Positions 56,308-64,000 of a stretch of 64,000 nt of DNA are shown one piece after another; the stretch's first letter is position 1, and each line of letters opens with the position of its first letter. The position numbers and the translations under genes are program-made. The stretch comes from Rhyacophila brunnea (taxonomy: Eukaryota; Arthropoda; Insecta; Trichoptera; Rhyacophilidae), in NCBI GenBank assembly GCA_022495005.1, contig JAGYXB010001855.1, positions 1 to 64,000 on the forward strand, given 5' to 3'. The notes under the pieces are model-generated. The model ran no database searches, was not told where the DNA came from, and was given only the letters and a program-made list of their open reading frames with translations.

Positions 56308-56843
56308 CATGCCCCACACATCCTGAAGCGAGCCCTCAGGCCAGGATGTATGGCGGCTCCCCCTACCTATCGCTATGATAAGAGTATTGTGATTTTCGAC
56401 AGTAGTGTTTCTCAAATGGTTTCCGCGGCACCCCAAAGTTAAGATTATTCCGTGTATTTTAACATTTTTTTTAAATAAATCCAGTTGATTTATTGAGTTG
56501 TCAGCACTCAGTCATTATTATGAAGCACTGATCGCGACCTCCTTTTGTGGTAGGTAGCCTAGTATCATGCAACCCTTAGATAAATAGCCATTGTGTAAGT
56601 CAGGAAACACACTTAAAATAATTATAAAATAAATTTCTATAAGAATTAGCATTAAATTAAGTAGGTTCATCAATGATCATACTGCATCAAATTGCATCGG
56701 AAAGCCACATATTTTAAAATCTTAATGACTTTCTTTACTATTAGATTAAATTTGTGGTGTAGGTATTGTTCTCACTTAACTGGTCAAACCGCCACGCCGA
56801 GCCCCTAGGCTAGAGCCCTGTCACCTCCCTTATGGGGACCATG
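56308..56843. mobile_element. Mutator-like MITE, copy D2 (with insert)
   Basis: Begins CATGCCCCACACATCCTGAA and ends CTTATGGGGACCATG, with the shared CTAGGCTAGAGCCCTGTCA segment. Longer than the other copies (536 bp), so probably carries an insertion. Confidence 0.55.
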
Positions 56844-56845
56844 GT

Positions 56846-56925
56846 CCATACTCTGACTCCAAATACGCAAATATGTGTATTTGCCAGACCCAGGATTCGA
56901 ACCTGGGACCCACGACAATCCTATT
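56846..56925 (-). mobile_element. tRNA-derived SINE, family A, copy 4 (fragment)
   Basis: Has CCAGACCCAGGATTCGAACC and TCCATACTCTGACTC as in the other family A copies. It directly abuts MITE D2. Confidence 0.65.
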
Positions 56926-57358
56926 GGAGAAAAATATGCCTAGTACGCCTTGTAATTTGTTGAAAATGTATAGTTTTTTGATTCTCACAGAAAAAAAAAT
57001 AACGGAAAATATGAGAAATTCCGAGTCCCCTTTTCTTTAGGTAGGTACCTCTCCGACCTAAAATGCTTACCGACGAATTCGATAATCAAGGGTTTTTTTT
57101 ACGTACAAATCGTACAATACAATATACCTACATACCTACAATATTTTCCAGGTTCTCCAAAATTTTATACATTGCGAGATTATAGTACCTAGTTTGCACC
57201 AATTATTTATAGCACGGAAATATCGAAAATTTAGTATCACTTTTTGGGTATTTTTCCGATATTCAAAATTATAGTATTTTGGGCGTACTATACATGTTTT
57301 ATATCGTACATAGTACGCAGACGAAAATTATAGTACGGTTGGCAACATTGCCGCCGAC

Positions 57359-57614
57359 CAGTGTTGCCAACTAAAATTTTCAAAATTTAGTAGATTTTTT
57401 GATTTTTTCTTCAAAATATCAGTAGATTGACAAAAATGTATGAAATTCAACGATTGTGTTTGGTGAAAGCGTGCGTATTGACATAATCTCACAAGTGTCT
57501 TTTAAAAAATCATGTAAAAAGTGACATTTATTCATGACAAATATCATAATTTCTTCTTTTCCTGACCAAAATTTCAGGAGATCTACTGAAATTTCAGTAG
57601 ACGTGACAACACTG
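57359..57614. mobile_element. hAT-type MITE, 256 bp
   Basis: Ends CAGTGTTGCCAACTAAAATT and ...CGTGACAACACTG, flanked by a perfect 8-bp duplication CCGCCGAC at 57351-57358 and 57615-57622. The interior repeats the TTTAGTAGA/TCAGTAGA motif. Confidence 0.88.
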
Positions 57615-57661
57615 CCGCCGACTGCGACGCAAAGGACCAACAGAACAATAACAACCAATAA

Positions 57662-58926
57662 TGCAGGATCCCATAGACTTTTCGTATACATAATATGCCG
57701 AACGCATTCTGACAATTGGAATAGGTTTTTGGGGTCACAAAGATATATAATGTCGATGTTGCCAGGCGATATTAGTGGTCAATTTTTTTTATTGAGGTTT
57801 TAATTTTTTTTTCTTATAACCCACCAAAAATTGTTCTATGTTCTTCAATAAAACCAAGACCATTTGAAAAAATAAAAATAGCGGGTAGTGCAATGTGTTC
57901 AAAATTATCGATTCTTAGGATCCTCCTTGGCTTAAATTATTTTATTTAGTAATATTTTTGTATAGAATCACTCAGATTGGTTTCTTTACCACATATATGC
58001 ATATGACATTAGTTTTAGTATAATGGCCAATCCAGAAACAGTGTAGGTTGCACATATAGGTAAGTGAATAAATGAAATAACGACAACCACTAACCGCACT
58101 AAGTACATATTTATTTAAAAAAAAAAAAAAAAAAAACAAGTCACTAAGTGTTAGTTGGAAAAGCTCATCTGATCCACTATTTGAGCATGCATGTTGATTT
58201 CCTACAACTTCTTGTCTCTACCAAATTATTTAGTTAAACCATGCAAATGTAATTCTAACTGCCGTACATTATCATGTAGTTATAAGTTATAAGAAATCGG
58301 CTTTGGCATCTATGTCATTGTGCAAATCTGTAAGTAGTGTTTGTAAAAACCGTGATCATGATACTTATAGCAGTTTAAACACTTGACTTGTTTCTTTTTT
58401 TTATTACAGTGCACCTAGTGTGGTTAGTGGTTATCGTTATTTAATTTATTCACCTACCTATATGTGCAACCTACACTGTTTCTGGATTGGCCATTATACT
58501 AAAACTAATGTCATATGCATATATATGGTAAAGAAACCAATCTGGGTGATTCTATACAAAAATATTACTAAATAAAATAATTTAAGCCAAGGAGGATCCT
58601 AAGAATCGATAATTTTGAACACATTGCACTACCCGCTATTTTTATTTTTTTTAAATGGGACGAACTGTTCTACGACCATACCGATGGCATGGTATAATTA
58701 TTGCATTTTCAATCAATCCCTGATTCGGTCTTGGTTTTATTGAAGAACACAGAACAATTTTTGGTGGGTTATAAGAAAAAAAATTAAAACATCAATAAAA
58801 AAAAATTTACCATTAATATCGCCTGGCAACATCGACATTATATATCTTTGTGACCCCAAAAACCTATTCCAATTGTCAGAATGCGTTCCGCATATTATGT
58901 ATACGAAAAGTCTATGGGATCCTGCA
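57662..58926. repeat. Large palindrome with ~500-bp arms
   Basis: Left arm 57662-58160 (from TGCAGGATCCCATAGAC) recurs inverted as the right arm about 58380-58926, ending GGGATCCTGCA. Arms look nearly identical except for about 70 extra bp in the right arm near 58660-58730. Both arms include ATTGGCCATTATACTAAAAC and its complement. The spacer is about 220 bp with a poly-A run next to the left arm. Confidence 0.85.
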
Positions 58927-59506
58927 CTACAAAGCAAAGGTTTGATTTTGCGAATCCGTTGGAATATTAATTTGACACTTGCACATTATATATATAACAA
59001 TATAACTAACAAAGTGATAAAGGTTAAAATGTCTATTGTTAGCTCGTCTCGGGCTGGTCTTGCTTACCGAGGTAGGTGTTCGATTTTCAAAACAATCAAC
59101 CATTACAATGCAAGTTATTTATTACATAGGCTAATCACAATCAGTAATAAATTGTTGGGCATTATTTTGTATTGGAAATACATGGCTGTATGAAATCAAT
59201 TCCTTGCCTAAATAAACAATTCAAAAATATGTAATAAGACCCACCGGAAATGGTCGAAGACGAATACAAAGGAAAGTCGAAAGAAATATGTTAGAAATAC
59301 AATCATAAAGTATACTTCTGATAAGGTTCTCGAATCAAGTCGTACATATCAAAAATATCTGATTATAATGACGGCGTTATTAGCAAACATTTTGATACCA
59401 ATAAAATATATCAAAAATGTTCTTTAATTATTATTGAATCTAATAAAATTGCGAAAGTACTGTCTGCAATGCTTTACGAAAAACACGTATTTTTTAAAAT
59501 CTCAAT

Positions 59507-59575
59507 GCTATACGGGAACCTCTTTCCGGTAAGACAGCTCACGGTAAACTGTGCTACTGCGAAATGAAAATAACT
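59507..59575. repeat. Fragment of repeat family F
   Basis: Reverse complement (GCACAGTTTACCGTGAGC, then CCGGAAAGAGG) resembles the start of 29496-29580. Confidence 0.45.
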
Positions 59576-59807
59576 ACAATTTACATGACGTGACAACTAC
59601 ATTACAACTAAGTACCTGAAACATCATTTTAATCATTGTCAAATAATATCTTACAAAAAGGACCTTTGCTGTTTGCTGATAGGTATACCCTCACATGAGC
59701 CAAAAATTTGTTCGTATATTTTATATTCGTCCCTTTAAAACCGCGTAAGAATGTATAGAGACGTTTGTTATTCATTCGGTAGGTACCTACTCATAATCGT
59801 TGCCTCC

Positions 59808-60186
59808 ATATTCTGAAATGGCCCCCCCGGCCAGGATCTTTGGCGGCCTCCCTACCTATCGCTGAGTTTAAAGGCATGTATGACGCACAACAGAAGCTAT
59901 TTCAAAATTATGTTAGAGATAAAAGTAAGAGCCTTTGATTTATTTTTAGCGATTTTATGTAGTTTTAATACATCTACTTGAATTATGGAGTTGTCAAGAA
60001 TCAACACAAAACACTCAAATTACATCTTAAAACCTCATTTTTTAAATGTTAATGTCCCTTTCGTGAAAAAGTAATTTGTGATGTGTGTTTATCTCACGTA
60101 TCTGATCGACCCGCCACACGCCGGCTCCCCCTGAGCCCAGCCTTCTAGGCTAGAGCCAGTCACCCCCCCCCCTTGTGGGGCCTTGC
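59808..60186. mobile_element. Mutator-like MITE, copy D3
   Basis: Same order of segments as D1: GGCCAGGATCTTTGGCGGCC, AT-rich centre, CCCGCCACACGCCGGC, CTTGTGGGGCC. Left end slightly truncated. Forms an inverted pair with D4. Confidence 0.6.
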
Positions 60187-60354
60187 TCATAATAAAAAAA
60201 TAAGCACAAAGCATGTCTTTGAACGAAGACTGTAAAATTCCCTGCGAATTACCATTTCTAACATTTCATTTGATATCGATTTGTTATGTAAAAACATAAC
60301 CATATCAGACTATCTCGTACCTAGGTCAGTTCGTAAGCCGCTGACCTATATAAC

Positions 60355-60725
60355 CATGATCCCCACAAAGAGGCTGGCAGGGCTCTAGCCTGGGGGCCCG
60401 GGCTCAGGAAGACATACGAAGTGATATAAACATACATCACAAATTCTCGCTAATAGTAAAAAAAATCGCTATTGTTCTTCGATATTGTTATTATTTAAAA
60501 TTATGTGGTTGTCCAATTTAATTTTTAATTGTGTATCGGTACTCGACAACTCCATAATTCAAATGGATGTATTAAAATATACAAAAAAACAATAAATATA
60601 AACATTAATTTTACCGCGTACACCAACTACTGTATAGCGTCACACTGCCTTTATCTTTAGCGATAGGTAGGGAGGCCCGCCAAAAATCCTAGCCTGGGGG
60701 CCCGCTTTAGGATTTGGGGGCCATG
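60355..60725. mobile_element. Mutator-like MITE, copy D4, with 10-bp duplication
   Basis: 371 bp, opposite orientation to D1-D3, ends CATGATCCCCACA and (complement) CATGGCCCCCAAA. Flanked by a perfect 10-bp direct repeat CCTATATAAC at 60345-60354 and 60726-60735. A 9-10-bp duplication is characteristic of the Mutator superfamily. Confidence 0.7.
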
Positions 60726-60803
60726 CCTATATAACCTATAATATATTTATGTGGTTTTCTCAAAGCCTGGGAGTTTGTGATTGTTTCTCTTATATTATTA
60801 TTA

Positions 60804-61202
60804 TTACTAAATACCTACATCACCGTTCCACTACACTACTTCCATTGTGCCTCGTGGCCTGTTGAAAGTGTTAAAAATAATATAATATTATGTCCCCCAT
60901 CGAACTTATGAGTAGGCGGCAGTATGCACTATTTTATGTCGAATCTTAACAGACCTACCTCCACCATTCGCCACTGATACACAATATATATACAATATAA
61001 TATGTATTATATAACATGGTCGATCGGTTGCTGTATGACAGTTTCTCCTAGCTCCCTCCATTCTTATCGGTCCCTAATTCTTAGCTGCCGCCTACTCATA
61101 AGTTCGATGGGGGACATAATAATTATTCTTTTTAACACTTTAAACAGGCCACTACGCCTAATGGAAGCAGTGTAGTGAAACAGTGATGTAGGTATTTAGT
61201 AA
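60804..61202. repeat. Inverted repeat, ~120-bp arms
   Basis: Left arm 60804-60922 (TTACTAAATACCTACATCAC through GAACTTATGAGTAGGCGGCA) recurs inverted at 61081-61202. The loop contains a family M tail at 60921-60976. Confidence 0.7.
60921..60976. mobile_element. hAT MITE family M, terminal fragment
   Basis: TATGTCGAATCTTAACAG followed by CCTACCTCCACCATTCGCCA and ending CACTG, as in the right end of copy 1. A further weak fragment lies at 62030-62105. Confidence 0.65.
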
Positions 61203-61224
61203 TATATAGTAAGCTATATAAATA

Positions 61225-61664
61225 TAATATGAATACGTGTATTAATTAAGGCTCTAAGTACCAAAAACAAAAAAACTGACATTTTTATAGAAAAGTGTTC
61301 TACATACTAACGCCAATAACTTCAGCTATGGTTTAAGTGCCTCAAGCAAGTCAAAAAAATACAGCAAAATATTTAAACCTGTCGACGTTGTAAGTCCGTT
61401 GGTCTGTTTTATTTATAATGGTGTAAATAGCACTACAGTGGTCAACTTCATTCAATATGAAATGACTGACGATGGTGTGTTGACACTTGCGAGTTCCTAA
61501 TACCTAAAATTATAGAAGCTGCCGTGATTGCTTCACACTGTAAAATCACATTTTTTAAAAGGTCTGCTTCATGAAATTTTACTGCAATGACTCGGTATTT
61601 TGTATCTACAGGCAATACTACTTTTTGGTACTTAGAGCCTTAATTAATACACGTATTCATATTA
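61225..61664. mobile_element. Terminal-inverted-repeat element with TTAA-rich ends
   Basis: Left TAATATGAATACGTGTATTA followed by ATTAAGGCTCTAAGTACC; the right side is the exact complement at 61626-61664. TTAA lies directly outside GGCTCTAAGTACC on both sides, compatible with a piggyBac-type MITE. No duplicated flank beyond the repeat is evident. Confidence 0.55.
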
Positions 61665-62426
61665 CTAATTAATTAGTTACCAGTAAAAATGCCTATATGT
61701 GTGGCGCGTCGCCGGCGACAGTAATCTTACCTGCTTTCGGTTAACAATGATTTTATAACAAAACAAACACAATTTGCACGTGGCATTTGTTTTGATATTA
61801 TTTGCATTACTGCGACGTGCGAACTTTCTTTCGCAATACAATATAAGTAATAAATGACTCAATATTTTTTTTTATCAGTGACACCGTCTGGGCCCCTTGT
61901 TAGTTCTAATTTTATTCTACGCACTGATTGGTATGCTTTTATTTTATAATGGTTCGGTTACAATAAATATTGAATCATTGAAGCTTGCCGACTATGGTAG
62001 ATTACTAAATAATATTATTAATACGAATCGGCGGATGTAGGGCACATAGGCTGTTATAAATAGTAGGTACAGACTAAACTTTGTCACATTGTCAGTTATT
62101 TATACCATATCGGTGATGAGCAATAGTATTCATAATATGGACAACGGGATGATCATCAATCAAAGAACCAGAAAGGATTTAAACAAATATTTAATTAGTA
62201 GGTATCTACTTGCGGTCTTATGTCGAAGTGTGAATAAGATTTTATTGTTTTGTAAATAATTATAATATAATTATATTATGTAAGTGTCTATTGTGCAAAG
62301 TGTTTGGAAAGGTAAACAATCGCTGTTCAAGATTGCAAAGAATACTCATATTTTAACATTTAAATACAAACGCCACATTTGCTTTATGGAACCCCAGTAA
62401 ACTATCACTGCCATATTATCTCTTAA
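61665..62426. other. Upstream intron or intergenic, nothing recognised
   Basis: Apart from a family M fragment at about 62030-62105, AT-rich sequence without recognisable features. Confidence 0.4.
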
Positions 62427-62474
62427 CCGTGGCGCATTAGATGATTAATTATATGGCGCATTGCATCTTTGAAT
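62427..62474 (+). mobile_element. hAT fragment related to the element at 62923
   Basis: Reads CCGTGGCGCATTAGATGATT and GGCGCATTGCATCTTTG, as in 62937-62996. Confidence 0.55.
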
Positions 62475-62859
62475 TAATTGATTGGGATAGGATGGAACGC
62501 ATCGAATTATGGAGTTGTAGAGTATTATTCAATACGTCCCAACAACCATATATTTTAAAATGGTGAAAACCGCAGGCGACTTTTTTTGCTATTAGAGCAA
62601 ATTTGAGATGTGTATTTATCTCATTTATCTGGTCGCCGAGCACAGTAAACAGAAAAATAAATACGGTAAGTCAGGCATAACTTTATTAAGAAATTTAGAT
62701 CATGCACAATAGTTTGTCATTGTAGTCGGCGACAAAAAAACTTATATTCACAAAATCTATATAGGTACTCAGAAGTTGCATTATTCTCCTTTATTTACCG
62801 TCTTTTAATGTGTTCCTCCGTTAGGTTACATGTAGGTATCTAAATTGTACGTAAAACAT

Positions 62860-62921
62860 TTCACCGTGGCACAGTTCCACGTGAGCTTTCTTATCAGAAA
62901 GAGATGACCTTATACTATACG
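62860..62921. repeat. Fragment of repeat family F
   Basis: ACATTTCACCGTGGCACAG through AGAAAGAGATGACC, near-identical to 29496-29560. Cut by the hAT element that starts at 62923. Confidence 0.6.
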
Positions 62922-62922
62922 G

Positions 62923-63820
62923 CAGTGGTGGCCAAACCGTGGCGCATGCACCAAGCGTGGCGCATTGGATGATTACAAGTGGCGCATTGCATCTTTGCGC
63001 CTACTTATTCTTCTGAAGTAGCCTTTATAAACCCATTTTCACTAAGTGAGCAAAATATAATGCAGATGCCTAGTAACATACAAATGGAACTGATTGATTT
63101 AAAAACAAATTCATTATTGAAAATGAAATTTGATGAGCTTTTTCCTGATCAAAATGCTTCAGACATAATTAATTTCTGGTGTTCATTACCCTGTGAACAT
63201 TTCCCAGAGCTAAGAAAATTTGCAAAAAGTTATATATGTCGCTTTGGATCGACTTACAGATGTGAACAAGCATTTTCATCCATGAAATTGATTAAAAGCA
63301 AAACAAAGTCGCGAATAACTGATTCAAATTTGAAGAATTCTCTGCTGCTCTCAGTAACAAATTTGACATTATTGAAGGACTAGCGGAATCCAAACACTCA
63401 AAAGCTCTCAGTGCTCCATCCCGCTCAGAGCTCTCTCTCTCTCTCTCTCTCTATCATCACATCCAACAACTGTGGTCCAGAGTTATCTTCACCTAACGAG
63501 ACTCTCTGGCAGCTGTAGCACCATCAGCGGTGTCCACGGCAGCGATCACCCTCTCGTCCAAGAGATCATTTTCTGACTATTGTAGATTGGTGCTCCAATA
63601 AACATGTGTTTTTTTGAACTGGCATAGATTAATTAATTTAATTGCGTGATTGAGTTATTCATTTTCCTCCCCTAAGTGAAGCAGATGCTACCCCTATCCC
63701 TATTTTTATAACCCCAACCGTGAACGTAAGAAGGTAGAAAAGGTGCTTGAGTTGTATGGCGCATCTGATCTCGTATATGAAAAAATTGGCGCATGCTATG
63801 CAAAAGGTTGGCAACCCCTG
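62923..63820 (+). mobile_element. hAT transposon relic with transposase C-terminus
   Basis: 898 bp with ends CAGTGGTGGCCAAACC and (complement) CAGGGGTTGCCAACC. The plus-strand frame 62979-63383 (134 codons) encodes the C-terminal transposase region: FRLSE-like lead, LPCEHFPELRKFAKSYICRF, then CEQAFSSMKLIKSKTKSRI, as in ZBED5/FAM200-type hAT proteins. A CT microsatellite at 63430-63452 sits inside. N-terminal transposase is missing and no target duplication is visible. Confidence 0.8.
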
Positions 63821-64000
63821 TCTTAAATCCACTCTGACCGTACACTAAGAGTTTTAGACGAAACTAGTCTCAAAAATATTAATAAAGAAATGCTAAAAAT
63901 ACAGTAAGTAGGTATAGGTAAGTAATTTATCATTATTTTATTCAGTGTTGTACTCGGTAAACAATGCAATAGTTATTAATACGTATTCAAGAGAAAGTTA

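Noticed and set aside
58118..58138. Poly-A run as a retrotransposon tail
   Set aside because: It lies next to the palindrome arm and its counterpart is present, inverted, at 58400-58415, so it belongs to the palindrome.
62979..63383. Domesticated hAT-derived host gene
   Set aside because: Frame lies between clear hAT ends and lacks the N-terminal and catalytic parts; a plain relic is simpler, though I cannot exclude use.
1..64000. CRISPR arrays, operons, prokaryotic or viral modules
   Set aside because: Spliced eukaryotic gene, retro- and DNA transposons typical of insects, no short spaced repeats or viral genes seen.

Overview
This is an AT-rich insect nuclear window. One large gene on the minus strand dominates it: the basement-membrane heparan sulfate proteoglycan perlecan (Drosophila trol, vertebrate HSPG2). 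By hand I find 36 coding exons between 55642 and 1, about 5.2 kb of coding sequence (roughly 1,740 codons). Every exon has GT/AG borders on the minus strand, and the reading phase is continuous across all 35 junctions. The gene is open at both ends: the signal peptide and first exons lie beyond position 64000, and the third laminin IV domain runs off at position 1. The family and domain order fit an arthropod. The TE load, base composition and TTAGG-type motifs would suit a hemipteran such as an aphid, but that is a guess.

Gene layout in transcription order (high to low coordinates): 55.6-27.8 kb carries 14 LDL-receptor class A (LDLa) repeats, mostly one per exon with phase 1-1 borders, separated by long TE-filled introns. 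26.5-19.6 kb carries the first Ig domain, including a 15-nt microexon. 18.9-18.0 kb carries three more LDLa repeats. 16.9-15.2 kb carries a second Ig domain. 15.2 kb to 1 is the laminin-like domain III: laminin EGF-like (LE) repeats interleaved with laminin IV (L4) domains, two complete and a third cut by the window edge. The expected product is a secreted, multi-disulfide extracellular matrix protein of basement membranes.

No other host gene is convincing. The introns and the 8.4 kb upstream of the first exon are a graveyard of mobile elements. They include hAT relics and hAT MITEs (several with 8-bp target-site duplications), pogo/Tigger relics and MITEs with TA duplications, a Mutator-like MITE with a 10-bp duplication, a PIF/Harbinger transposase fragment, a Penelope-like GIY-YIG fragment, LINE fragments, three tRNA-derived SINE families and several long foldback elements. 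The most unusual points are the in-frame 15-nt microexon in Ig1, an LDLa repeat that lost both partners of one disulfide, a palindrome with arms of about 500 bp at 57.7-58.9 kb, and elements lying a few tens of bases from splice sites.
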